Assembly: GCA_033439295.1 (NCBI GenBank)
Contig: JAVTLE010000014.1
Location: 2,232,001-2,296,000 of the forward strand
Direction: 5' to 3'
DNA: 64,000 bases
From: Deuterostichococcus epilithicus
Taxonomy: Eukaryota > Chlorophyta > Trebouxiophyceae > Prasiolales > Stichococcaceae
Part shown: in pieces, positions 9,045 through 20,851 of the stretch
Position numbering within the stretch: the stretch's first letter is position 1
Layout of the letters: each line of letters begins with the position of its first letter
Program-made: the position numbers and the translations under genes
The notes under the pieces: generated by a model
Databases searched by the model: none
Seen by the model: only the letters and a program-made list of their open reading frames with translations
Told to the model about the DNA's origin: nothing

Positions 9045-9342
9045 CCGCAAATGCGCATACAACGGGGGTCTGATTTACGGCTCTTAGTGCAGAGCTGCAG
9101 ACCACTGGTTTTGGTCACCAATTGGCGGGTTGGTAACTCAGCTAACGTGTTCACTTGCCGGTTGTTGAGGCCAATCTGGTAGCGGCAATCGTTTGTGAGT
9201 TACCTGTCACATTGTTCTCGTTGTTGTGGTGGTGCACCGCATTGACCATGCAGGCACAAGGCAACGCAAAGGCACTGTCCCTCCTAAGACCTCGTCAAAA
9301 CTCCGTTCTGTCTCATTATCCTCGAAACCTGTACATGCCTTG

Positions 9343-11338
9343 CTACACCTTTACAACAATGTACAGGAACTGGTCCGCAGCATGCAACCTGGCATACAGC
9401 CAGGCTAGCGGAAGCAGCAACGATGGTTCCGTGCCCGCGACCAGCACCTGAATACGAATGCCACTGTAACGTGACCCTTGCAATGAGCACTGAATGCATC
9501 ATTAGTAGCAGCTTGTGTTGGGCCCGCTCGGGATCTTGTGATGATTCGTACGCAAGAGTTGTAAGTGATGAAGTGTTCACGAGGCTGGTAACTCGGAGCA
9601 TCGCATCACACAGAGTGTAGGGTTGCAGATGTGTAAGTGCACCTGGAGAATGGGCGACGTCGACGGCTGGCCGTCTTCTGCACCGTCACGCGTGTGTTGG
9701 GGAAGCACATGATGCAAACCCTGGAGCAGACTGAGCGGCTGCCCATCTTCGCCACAAGCTGGCAATGGAAGCGAGATGATCTCTCTATGGTGCTCCCCCA
9801 CAAAATCGCCTGCGGCACAAACACCCAGAGTTGTACATAGATGATCATGGAAATATGTTTTATCAGCTGTTGGGTCGCAGTGCAACAAGCCCGGTGAGGC
9901 GTAACGCGATGAAAGCTTCCAAACATGCCGTATGTGATGTGTAATTGCATGAATGCAGGGCAGCCGCATTGCATGACAGTAGGTGGGCTGAAAGAGTCCA
10001 ACTGCACACTCTCATAGCGTTTGGCCACAACAAGCAAAGGTCGGAATCCTGTTTTAAGGGCGATTTGAGGGCAGGGGCACACCCTTCGATGTGACCAGGA
10101 CTCTGACGGGAAGCCGCGCACTGGCTGCTTGGAAGCCGAGTTGCTTGCAGTTGGCTGCCACCTGCTGGCCGTCTCCCAGCCTGACCCCCTGGTGCATCTC
10201 CTGCTGCGCTGCTGAGGTCATGTTCATCACCCTGCCGGCACTGCCGGTGCAGATGACGGCAGCCTCCTGCACAGCTCAAGCTATTCAATTGGCCGCCATA
10301 TGTGAGGGTTAATGCTGATGCTCGCATGGGAACAAGGCTACACTTCATGATGACAGCCGGACCTTTAGTGAATTGATGAACGTCGCCTGTGCAATGCGGG
10401 GGCTCCATGGTAGCAGCTGGTCTGTCGGGCACGCTCTGTAATGCACCTGCACTGCGCCCAAAATCACGCTGATGTAGGACGTTAAAATGCATATGTATAA
10501 CAAATCTCCTGCGTGGAGCCTGGAACAGCGCCTTGGTCTTCAACACAGCCCACCGTTAGGGTCCAAGGCCGCTCACGACCCTGGGTGTGCAGGTCGTACA
10601 ACACACCAGCCGGGTGCTGCCTGCAGTTGAGAATCACACGCCAGTGTTCTGGTGTGGCAATGCAACCATGCTTCGAGCTCTCATCAACTCACCTGAAAGA
10701 ACTTCAACGATATTTTCCATGCAGTACAGCCCTTCAGCAGCCTTGCCATTGGCAGCTGCTCACCATTGCAGAGCCTGTCCCTCGTACTCGAACCAGGGCG
10801 TGTCGTCACCAGGCGGCAGCAGATGCTGTACAATAAGACCCCGAATTCAGCGAGGGCCGCCACCGACGTTGAATCTGGCAACCACACGATAAATACATCC
10901 TCCTTGCCACAGAAGCGGACTGTGACAGGTCTCACCTGGAACAGTGACTTGACCTGCTCGGCCACGGATTGCAAATACCCGAACCTTGGCACCATTGCCT
11001 GCGCTAAACAAAGGTCAGTGTGGCGCCGAGATGCGCAGCAGTCCATCACATGACTGTCTGGGTGCACGCGACTTGCATGGTCGCCGTGCAATGCCTCACC
11101 AGAACAGGGCGCGGCTGCTGGGTCGTCACCACGTCGCTGGCAGCCAGTGTGAGCTTCAGGGGTATCTGAAGCGTGGCTGGGCGGGAGAGTTAGCATGCGG
11201 CTTGATGGATGAGATGGATGAGATTTTGCAAGGCATTCCCGCAGTGATCAAAGCACGGCGCAAGATCGTACTGACACTCACCGACGCACGCCACGCTGCC
11301 GCCTGCACAGCGTCGTCACGGTGCATGCCCCGCTCCAT
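9343..11338 (-). CDS. ATG5: ATG5, autophagy protein 5
   Basis: Ten-exon model on the minus strand: 11338-11282, 11165-11100, 10998-10936, 10825-10764, 10620-10554, 10446-10363, 10266-10083, 10048-10010, 9809-9643, 9447-9343. Phase is kept throughout and gives 297 residues, close to yeast (294). Diagnostic blocks are AWRASIPLKLTLAASDV, MVPRFGYLQSV, PPGDDTPWFEYEGQALQW, GVLYDLHTQGRERPW, then VMNMTSAAQQEM and the C-terminal LAWLYARLHAADQFLYIV. ATG5 is joined to ATG12, and the conjugate with ATG16 promotes ATG8 lipidation on autophagosome membranes. Lys133 in INSLKEAA aligns with the ATG12 acceptor lysine. The start at MERGMHRDD was chosen because it precedes the conserved W-E-like strand with a normal GTGAGT donor. 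Exon 8 and its junctions are the least certain. Confidence 0.93.
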
Positions 11339-12250
11339 GGGGAGCGGCGAGGGTCAATCACCACCTCAAGCCATGCTGACGGCCTGCAGCGCCTGAATGG
11401 AAAAGCTCTGATCTGGCCCTGATAGTAGAGAAACGATGGCCGCTTCTCAGCTGGCTGGTGTTGTAACGAAAAACTTCGGTGACGGATGGGTTCGGTGCCA
11501 CTGCTCGTTTCGAGTTTCCACTCGAAGGGGCGCAAGGGCAGAGGAGAGACTTCGCTGAGTGTTCAAAAGCTGCTGACGCTTTGCCAACTTCCGAGGCGTG
11601 CAACCGACAGAATGATAATCACGAGTGAAAGGGGCCGTCAGCTCCAATTGAATCAGTATCAAACCGGCACTCGCTCGCATTACTCGTACCGTTGCCAAGC
11701 ATTAGTCAATACCGCCTTTCGCCTGCAGCAGCGTTGGCACTGCTGTGTGGGACATCACAGTGGGCGATGAGACTTGCGCTACCACCAGAGAGCAAACACG
11801 TGTCAGCGCTGCGCCACGAGTGTCAGATCGTGCTGGAGACGTCCAGGTGATAGCGGACAGGCGCCACGATGCGATCGGCTGCGTTGTTTGAGCAGCCCCG
11901 CAACCGGTCGGAGGGCGGGCAAGGCGGGAGAGGCGATGCAGAACGGCGACCTCGTGCTAGGAACCCAGACTGGCAAGTGAAGTCTGTCCAATGCGACTCG
12001 ACAGCAGCCTGGCATCCCACACTGCGATCAACTTGGCCCCGGAGGCTCGTTATCACTCCTGCCACAAATAATTGCAGGTTCCTGCACGATGACCGCGACG
12101 CTGAGCCCAAGGTCGCACCGCCAAGGCGGGCGGAGGGTCCGCCTCCCCCTACCGGTACGTACAAGCACGTTGGGCAATTTTGCCCGGAAAGCAGCACCAC
12201 GCAGTGCATGCGTGCACCGCAAGTACATCGTTGTTTTGCAACCCGCGTCC
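11339..12250. promoter_or_regulatory. Divergent intergenic region, ATG5 / GYF gene
   Basis: About 900 bp between the ATG5 start and the GYF gene start, which point away from each other. It probably holds both promoters. I see no TATA box at a convincing position, no ORF with family similarity and no repeat. An in-frame ATG at 12089 would lengthen the GYF protein and shorten this region. Confidence 0.4.
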
Positions 12251-15200
12251 ATGTCGTGTGATACTGCTCGCTCTCAGCCTGATCACGGCACCCTCGAAGC
12301 TCTGACGGCAGTCTGCGGCGGCCTCACAGCAGCGCAGGCGTGGGAATACAAAGACCTGGACGGCAAGACGCACGGCCCGTTCAGCAGCGAGAAGATGCTC
12401 CAGTGGGTCGCCAAGGGATTTTTCCAGCAGGACCTGCAGGTGAGAGGTTCAGCGCGCACTCGCTTCAGTATGGCTGACAGCGGGTTCTGTTAGCGGCACG
12501 CTTACCTGCACACGCCCCCACAGATCCTCGAGCACATGGCACACTGAAAAGGACTAGCCGTGAGAAGTCAGTAGAATGCTCTCAGATGGCGTATATCGCC
12601 TTCGATGCGGCACGGGCCGGCCGGGGTGCCAAGTTGAGCATTGCAAGCCTGTCCTGCGTCAGGTGCGAAAGGCAGGGGGTGCTGGCGGGTGGGTGCCGCT
12701 CGGTCAGCTGCTGCCTTTGATGTCCGGGCAGCCCGCAGAGCGGGGCCCACGGCAGCCCGCTGGCGGCTCGCGCGCATCGGCCTTCGATCGTCTAGCAGTC
12801 GGCGATGGCGGCGGCGGCGGCGGAGGCCAGGGTCCCCAGGCTGGCCGCCGCGGCGGCGGCGGCGGTCGTGAGGGCGGCGGCAGGGGGAAGGGCGGCCGTG
12901 AGGGGGAAGGCCGCGGCGGCCGTGGCGGCCGTGGCCAGGTGCATGCTTCTGCTGCTGTCGTAGGGTGCATCGAGGGAACGGTGCTCGTGCATGGACAGTC
13001 AGAATGACGACTGTTTCAGTACAGCATCGTACTCGTGGTCACCGTCTTGCCTCCCCATGGAAACAGAGGCTCGAGGGCCGCGGCGGTGGTGCGGAGGAGG
13101 CGCGCCCGCGGCAGCGCGGCGGCCGGGGCGCAGGTCGTGGGGAGGCCAAGCCGCGCGTCGGCGGCTCCCTCAAGACGGCACAGGCGAAGCGGCTCTTCAC
13201 AAACAAGGCTCCGCTGGTAGGAAGGCCTTGTTCATGCAGACGTGCATGCTGAGGCTGTGCATTCAGCTTCAAGCTGCGGCGCAACGGCTCACAGACAACA
13301 TGTGATGATCCCGTCCGTCTCCTGACTGTGCTGCCCCAGACCAGACTGCTCGCTCATGTCCGCAGGCTGCAGACCAGCCACTGTGGCGCTATGTCGACCT
13401 GTCTGGCAGCGTTCAGGTGTGCCTGCGAGTCTGATGCCCGGCCACAGTCCTCAAAACTCCTACTTTCACACTCCTGGGTTATCAGGTGGCCTTTCACCAA
13501 GGGACTAATCCAGACTCGTTGTGCTTTACCAGCTTGCGCAGATTTTGAACATGGAGCACTCACACTCGAGTGTTTATGCCACCAGGGGCCTTTCACTGCG
13601 TCAAACATGATCGACTGGTACAGCCGCGGCTACCTTGGCGACGAAAATTTGATGATGATTGGCCATGTGAGCGCCGCGCTCTTCTGACTGGCATGCAGCC
13701 CCCTCACCGCCAAGCTGCCTTGACGGCGGCCGGCTGCCTGCTGGCTGTCTGTGCTGTGTGTTTCCGTTGGCCTTGCTGCATTATATCAAGAGGACACTCC
13801 AATCCTACTTGCAGGACCGGCAGGTGGCGCCGCCAAACTTGCCACCCCTCAAGTTCTACGAGCCCCTCGGCAAGCTGCTGGAGCAAGGTGCCCGCTTGCC
13901 ACTTGTACATTGCATGATGTCTCACAGCGCTTCGCGGAGAAATGGAACAACACGGACGGCTGTGCTGCTGGATGTACGAGAGCATGGCTGACGCCAGCGC
14001 AAAAAATGCTGCAGGCGAGAACTATGTGCCTCTGACGCCCGAGGACATTAAGCGCGACCAGGCATCCGCGGCTGCAGAGCCGACCGTCGGCAGCCCCAAG
14101 GCAGTGGCGCCTGAGCCACAGGCCCTGTCCGGTGAGGAGTGCGCGGCTGGATCTTGGATCCTGCATGCTGCTGCACGCGCTGCATGGTTCTCCTGCACAG
14201 CTCCTGTCCGCTCACAGGTGGGCCAACTATGCCGAGGCCGATGCGCCCCGCACGGCTCTCTCTCTGATTAGCGCTCAATGCGATGTCAGTCCTGGCGTGC
14301 CTCTGCAGGTGACGCTGCAGCTCAAGATGCGCCGGCGGTCGCAGCTGCGCAGGCAATTGCAGCCCCAGAGCCCGCGCCGGATGCAAACGGTGAGCCTGCT
14401 GCATATGCCTATGCATTAGGTAGCACGCGTGATTGGAAGGACAGATTGCCGCGGTCTCAACAATGCCATGCACATGGATGCATAGGTGCATCAACGGAGG
14501 GTGGGGCGGAGGCATCGGAAGCTGAAACGACTGCATCTGCAGAAGCGCCGGCGCAGGCCACCGAGCAGACTCCAGGTGCTGAGCGCATTGCCACTTCTAG
14601 CACAGTAGCGCATACGTCATCTGAGTAAACTGGAAGCTCGAAGTCGATGTTGTATGCCCATTGTATCTGGTCGTCACAAAGCCAGAGCCGGCGGTTGTCA
14701 GGGTCGCTGACCAGCGCTCGGCTTGTGCAATACAGACGAGGGCTCGAGCGCGCCCGCCAGTACAGCTGAGGAGCCAACTCTGGATGCGGAGGATGCAACC
14801 ACGCCCAAGGAAAAAGCAAGCCCACAGGCGCCAGGTGCACGGCAGGGCAGTTCGATCGGCAATCAGCTCACAGCAGCATTAGGCGACTGCCCTATCCCGC
14901 CTCCTGCAGCGCCCCGGGGTTGAGGGGACAAGCGGGTTTGAACCTCACAGCATTACACGCCCGGCCGACACACAGCTGACACAAGGTTGTTGGCATCGCA
15001 GGAGCTGAGGCGGCAGATGGCCAGAGTGAGGGTGAGGCCGCGCAGTCGGCAGGGCAGGACGATGCACCGCCGCAGCGCGTGCCCGCCACCGACCAGGATG
15101 CCACACCGGCAGAGCAGGACAACATCAGCACTGGCGAGGCTGCCCCTGCTGCGGTCTCCGAAACGCCCGACAGCTCTGCCGCTGCTACTGTGGCGGAGCC

Positions 15201-15468
15201 AGCTGCAGACGAGGGGGAGCCTGCGCCTGCTGCAGTGCAGGCTGATGCAGCCGCAGGGGACAGCACGCAAGCTGGCGGCTGCAGGTCGGCGGCCCGCGAC
15301 CTCAAGGGGGATGCTGACAGCAGAGGAGAGGAGGCTGCAGCTGCTGCTGGGGCATCCGAAGTCGATGTTGCTCCTGCTAACGCCGTGGACAGCGGCGCAC
15401 AGGAGCAGCCGCAGGTCCAGGAGCCCGCGGCAGAGGCGGCGGACGCGCCTGATGAGGATGCAAAGTGA
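12251..15468 (+). CDS. Double GYF-domain, RGG-box protein
   Basis: Eleven-exon model: 12251-12439, 12663-12938, 13067-13216, 13366-13416, 13586-13666, 13815-13887, 13928-14131, 14309-14389, 14486-14575, 14736-14834, 15002-15468. All phases match, giving about 586 residues. The first GYF domain (about 31-75) has WEYKDLDGKTHGPFSSEKML and QWVAKGFF. The second (about 206-273) has PLWRYVDLSGSVQGPF and SNMIDWYSRGYLGDE. Between them is a GGRGG/RGG-rich stretch that would bind RNA and be methylated. The last 250 residues are an Ala/Glu/Pro-rich acidic tail of unknown fold. GYF domains bind proline-rich partners such as splicing and decay factors, so a role in mRNA metabolism is likely but inferred. 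The start could instead be the ATG at 12089. Confidence 0.85.
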
Positions 15469-15934
15469 ACAATGGACAGACGAAAGGCGATGGCCTTGAC
15501 AAGGAGAATAGACTCGTGATGTCGTGGAACGAGCTTGCTGATGCATTCGTGGTCCGCAGCTGCTGGAAATCTGGATGATGTGCCGGTGCTAGCTATTCAG
15601 AATTTCTTTCTCAGGAATGCTGCAGGAACTCTGGCCGCAGACTTGACAAACGTGAATGCCGCGGACAGCATCGCTGCTCCAAGAGCCTGCAGGCTCCGCA
15701 AGTATGGGCAACTCCTCTTGCGAGTTGTTGCAAGACCCTGAGCATCACATCATCCTCCGGTCACACGCGAATCGGGAGTTCGCCAGGTGGCTGCAGTTTT
15801 GCTTTGCAGCGCGGACTGTGCCCGCGCCGTGCAACGCGAGTCTACTGGTCGACATCTGCAACTCACGAGTCTTCGACTGACAGCAGTATGCCGCAACCCT
15901 CTTGCCAAATGGCCCCCAGGATGTGAGACGGATC
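15469..15934. other. Intergenic, GYF gene 3' to MYB 5'
   Basis: About 465 bp between two same-strand genes. It should hold the GYF transcript end and the MYB promoter. I see no conserved element. Confidence 0.4.
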
Positions 15935-18571
15935 ATGTCCTCTGCTGGGAGGGCTCCTGCCGGCAGCGCGAGGAAGAAAGCCCCGAAGGACACACCTGCG
16001 GCCAGCTCGAGTCAATGGACAACTGACGTGAGCCATCCAACCCCAATGTTCGACGCATCCGCAGGAGGACTGTCTTGCACGTCTGCTCAGGTGCTGTCCA
16101 CCCCTGACCTCGGCCTTGGATCGCAGGCTGACGCGCAGCTGCGGAGTCTCGTGGACAAGCACGGCCCCAAGCGCTGGTCCGTCATTGCCAAGGAGCTGAA
16201 AGTCAAAAGCAGCAAGCAGTGCCGGCGGCGGTGGAAGAACGTGCTGAATGCCGTTCGCAAGACAGGCAAGGGCTGCCAGTTTAGGGTTGCAGGTGCACGT
16301 CGTACGGCTGAATTGAAAATGGTGCAAATTGTAAGTGTGCGCGGATCCAGGCGACTGGACGAAGGCGGAGGACCAGACTCTGACCGACGGTCACAAGGTG
16401 CATGGTAACAAGTGGGAGACTCTGGCCCGCCTGGTCGGCGGCAGGTGAGCCGCCGCAATGCGTCTCAATCTGCGCGGATGCTCCTCAATGATTGCGCCTC
16501 AGGGCATCGCATGCACGACACAGCGCCATGGGAAAGGGCTGACAGCATGATGGCTGCTGCCTTGCAGGACAGACAATGCGGTGAAGAACAGGTGGTCGGT
16601 TCTGTGTAAGAAAGCGGCACACAAGCCGGCGCGCGAGGCGCATCCGCCGGCACAGAAGTCGCCCACCGCTCAGCAGCCGTCTGTCGTGCAGCCAGTGACG
16701 CCGCAGCCTCCGCCGAGCCAGCCTGCGCGGCCATCTGCAGGTGGGCTGCAGAGCGCTCTGCACATGCAGCAGGCCGCAGCCTCGTGCCTGCATGATCGCC
16801 TGCGAAATGAGGGAAATGCTGCCCCTGCTGATGGTGTGTGGTCCGGAGCGCAGAGCCGGCCAAGCAGCCGCATGGCGGAGCCGCAGGGGCGCTGCCGCCG
16901 CCAGTTGCACATGCGGCGCCAGCGCTCGAGGCACTGGGCAGGAGTGCGCGCCCCGCCGCCCGGCAGCGACGGAAGCCTATGCGGGGGCTGACCATTACTA
17001 TCCCAGCGCAGCTGCCAGAGCCCACCATTGACAGCCGGGACGGCAGCGAGCAGGGCCCAGTGTACATCCGCGTCCACAAGGTGAGCGGCGCACTTCAGTG
17101 CCTGGGATGCGGGTGGCAAAACCTGGGGGCATTGTACGACTCGCTTCACGTTGATGCCGCTTGTGCGTCCGTCAATGGCAGCCGTCATCAGACCTTCCCA
17201 AGGTCAGCTCGCGCCTCAACGCCCCCGCGCGTCCAGCGCCTCTCTCATATAAGCAACCGAAGAAGCTAAGTAACCGACTCGCAAAACAACAAGCTCCACT
17301 GCCAGCGGCGAGCGTGCTGTTCAGCCGTCAAACAAGCTCAGCAGCAGACAGGCGGCCATGATGCGCACGGCTCAACGAGCTCTGCTCGAGGATGCGTCAG
17401 GGCAGGGCTTGCTCCCCTGTCGCAGGCGCTGCTGACGCCGGTGGAGGTGCAGCTGGCGGCGGACATCAATGCGCTGGGCGGGCAGGTGCAGATCGCGCTG
17501 GAGGACGACCCGCCGAGCAGCACCAGCAGCGACGGCCGGCAGTGGGCTGCCGCCGCGGCCAGCAGCCTGCAGAGCCCAGCCCCCGCCGCGCTGCAGAGCC
17601 CGGCATTCCAGAAGATGATGAACTTCTGCCTGCACACCGGCCTCACGCCGCGCCCGTCAGGTGCCGCCCTGCCCTCTGCTCCACACAACAGCTGACCTGG
17701 GCTTGCGCCAGCAGTTACGAAAATCTGCTGCATCTGATTTGAAAAAGCTTCGCCTCCGTTCTCGACCATGAGCAAGCACTAGAACCTCGGCTTTTGATCG
17801 CCACCGTCCATGGCTCGGCGCAGGCGTGCGGTCGTCAGCGCGGCTGGCGGGGCAGGCCAGCTCCTCGGAGCTGAACGACCGGCACCGCCAGCTGCTGCAC
17901 AAGCTGCTGTGGCGCGGCAAGGTGTCCTGCTCACCTGCGCCGCGCCACAGGGAAGGCAGCGCCACCGTCCCGGCAGCAGCGCAGCCCGGCAGGTCGTCGG
18001 GCCGGCCCAAGCTGATGCAGACAGGTGCTCTTGTTGTCGATTGTAGGGAAGTCGCATGCAAGATAGTCGAAAGGAGATGAGCTCTGCCGCCGACTCGCTT
18101 TGCTTGTCTCCTGTCCTGTGTGTGGGTTCTCTCGAGGAACGCCGGCGTAACTGCATATTATGTGGACATTCGCGACTGCAATGACGTGTCTGCCAGGCGC
18201 CAGCGCCGGTGGCAGCAGCAGCGGCGGAGACAGCAAGCAGCGCCCGAAGGAGCCGGCGGCCGCCAACGAGCCAGCGCAGGAAGATCAGCAGCACTGCGAC
18301 GTGGTGCTCAGTCCGGTTTTCAGTCAGGAAGAGATAGACATGCTGCTGGACGTAAGTCCTGCCTTTCCTCTGACTGACATGAACGCAAGCAAAGCACCTG
18401 CACCTGTGATGCTCTGGACGCGGCAGTGACTACTTTGGGGTCCAGATTTGCTCCTCCCTCTAGGTATGTGCTGGTCTCTGGTGGCACAGGACCACTTGCT
18501 GATCCAGTGCTCACTTATCTGCGGTGCAGGCGCTTTCGCAGCCGTCTGAAGGTCAACCTGGTCGACTGTGA
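15935..18571 (+). CDS. Two-repeat MYB transcription factor, FOUR LIPS/MYB88-like
   Basis: Exons 15935-16027, 16127-16265, 16351-16444, 16568-16740, 16854-17080, about 17203-17309, 17426-17660, 17824-18024, 18197-18351 and 18530-18571. Repeat one reads HGPKRWSVIAKEL then KSSKQCRRRWKNVLN. Repeat two reads GDWTKAEDQTLTDGHKVHG, NKWETLARLVGGR and TDNAVKNRWSVLCKK. The string GRTDNAVKNR..LCKK is characteristic of the FLP/MYB88 group, which in plants represses cell-cycle genes at the last division of the stomatal lineage. The function in this organism is unknown. The intron after codon LNAVRKT starts with GC (AG|GCAAGG). The C-terminal part is low-complexity apart from a short conserved-looking end with FSQEEIDMLLD. 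The exon near 17203 has an uncertain 3' end. Confidence 0.85.
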
Positions 18572-18945
18572 GCCGCGCGCGGCTCCGCATAGCTGCGCGC
18601 CTTTGCATGCTCGCACGGGACTGCCTAGGAGGCATGCGCGCTGCTCTTTGGGGCAATGCATGGCAGAGTTGTTTGGTAGTGTAGGTTGGGAATTCGGCGG
18701 GGTGCCAACTCCTGGCACGTCAGCAGATGGCCAGCACGTCAATAATGGGCGTTTCGCCGCATTTGTACATTGTCAGTATTCGTTTTAAGCTTTGTATCAG
18801 CTTGCACGCTTGGTGTCGCTGATCGATTGAAGACTGACTTTATCGGGGCTGGCCCGCTGTAGACTCGCGCAGCCTTCAACTTGCCAATCGCTTCCAAAAA
18901 CGGGAAAACACATACTGCAGTGCAGACGATAAAGCCGGCCAGCAC
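18572..18945. other. Intergenic, MYB 3' to CTU1 5'
   Basis: About 370 bp with no recognised feature. It includes GGCCAGCACGTC and a moderately AT-rich stretch near 18780. Confidence 0.35.
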
Positions 18946-20851
18946 ATGCCGGCAAAACTTTGTAGCGCTTGCGGTGCCAACAAGGCGGTGCTTCGCCGGG
19001 CTGCCACGGGGTGTCTGGTGTGTTGACGCTGTTTTCCTATTCCGGAGGTTCTGCTGCCGCGGATCCGGCAGTCCACCGCAACGCAACGAGTCTTTGTGTC
19101 TCGTGCAGTTCTGCCGGGAGTGCTTCTTCACGGCCTTTGAGGAGGAGGTGTACAGTACCATCGTCAGGGAGCGGCTGCTGGTGTGCGGAGAGCGAATCGC
19201 CGTCGGCGCGTCCGGCGGCAAAGACTCCACTGTGCTGGCGCATGTGCTGACGACACTGAACAGGCGCTACGAGTGAGCGCATGCCCGAGCTGCCTGAACC
19301 CATGCATGCGGTGCGGAGGCTGTTGCGGAGGTGGTGGAGGCACCTGAGGGTTGCCGGCCGCCGATTGTTCCTGCTTTGCAGCAGCTTTGTGACCAGGTGC
19401 GATGTGCTGCTGCGACAGCGCCGGCTGGGACCTGTTTCTGCTCTCCATCGACGAGGGCATCAGCGGCTACAGAGATGACTCCCTGGAGACCGTGGCTCAG
19501 AACGAGATCGAGGTGCGGCTGTCCTAGATTCTGTCTCTTGTCAGGGCCACTTCGCAAGCTCTTGTATTGCAGCAGCTGCGTTTCCTGGCTCAGCCCGCAC
19601 CATTCTTGTAACAGCCCTGTGCAGCCCAGTGTTGTGAAGCCTCTAGGACACTCCCAGCCGAGCGGGATCAGCGGCTCTCGCATCTCACTCCCCTGTGCTG
19701 GCTGCGCGCAGTACGGCATCCCCCTCACTGTGGTATCCTATAAGCAGCTGTACGGCTGGACGATGGACGACATCGTGCGCCAGATTGGCACAAGGAACAA
19801 CTGCACCTACTGCGGCGTGCTGCGGCGGCAGGCGCTGGACCGCGGCGCGGTGTTCACCAATGCTGACCGCATCGTGACGGGGCACAATGCAGACGACGTA
19901 GCGGAGACTGTGCTGCTCAACATCCTGCGCGGCGACGTACCCAGGTTGGTGACCATTTGTATGTTGCGTGCTTGAGAGGGTCAGTCCTGCTATTCTGAAG
20001 CCAGCAGCCACTCATCACCTGCAGCGCAAGCGTCTGCCAGGCGCACACCGAGCATGTTCCTACCTCGCCAGCACATCAACTCGGCCATGACCTTTCCGGA
20101 ATGCGGCAACCGCAGGCTGGGGCGGTGCACGGCGAGCACGACGGGAGAGGGCGGGCCGCTGCCGCGCAGCAAGCCGCTCAAGTACTGCTTCGAGAAGGAG
20201 ATCGTCATGTATGCGCACTTCAAGAAGCTGCTGTACTTCTCCACTGAGTGCCTGTACGCGCCCTTCGCCGCTCGCGGCTTTGCGCGCACCTACGTCAAGG
20301 TGGCTCCCCCCACCAGCCTACCTTCTCCTAATTATCGTTCTTTAAGCATATCAGTCCGTGCATTCTAGCCTGGAGCCTGAAACGCATTCGTCGACTGTCA
20401 GCCTGCCGCCGACATCATCAACACCTGCGAGGACATGGGATGTGCTTCTCCTGTCTCTAAATGGCCAAATGCTATGTTGATCCACACGGCAGGACCTGGA
20501 GGCGACGCGGCCGCGCGCCATCCTGGACATCATCCAGGCCACTTCCGAGTTCCGCTTTGTGGCGCCCGCGGCGAGCGCGCCGCCTCTGGTGCCGAAGGAG
20601 TGCATGCGCTGCGGCTACATGACCAGCCAGGTGTGCAAATGCGCAGTCTCTGAAGGTGCACATCGACCCTTGTTGGCCCGTCTGCACTCGAGGATGGGTA
20701 TGTGGACACGCAGGCACGAGTGCTGACGTTTTCTGCTTCTTCATGCGTGCCGCAGAATGTGTGCAAGGCGTGCACGCTGCTGGAGGGGCTGAACAAGGGG
20801 CTGCCGGGCCTCGGCATCCGCCGCACCAGGGGAGAGTCGGCTCAGAGCTGA
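18946..20851 (+). CDS. CTU1: CTU1/NCS6, cytosolic tRNA 2-thiolation protein 1
   Basis: Seven exons: 18946-19017, 19109-19272, 19419-19512, 19712-19944, 20116-20299, 20493-20630, 20756-20851, all in phase, 326 residues. It starts with a zinc-knuckle (C6, C9, C26, C29: [13 protein letters not shown] ... FCRECFF). The PP-loop ATP-pyrophosphatase motif GASGGKDS lies at 57-64. Downstream come [54 protein letters not shown] and the C-terminal [10 protein letters not shown] / [16 protein letters not shown]. With CTU2 it adenylates and thiolates U34 of tRNA Lys, Glu and Gln, using sulfur delivered by URM1. All family hallmarks are present and the length is normal. Confidence 0.96.
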
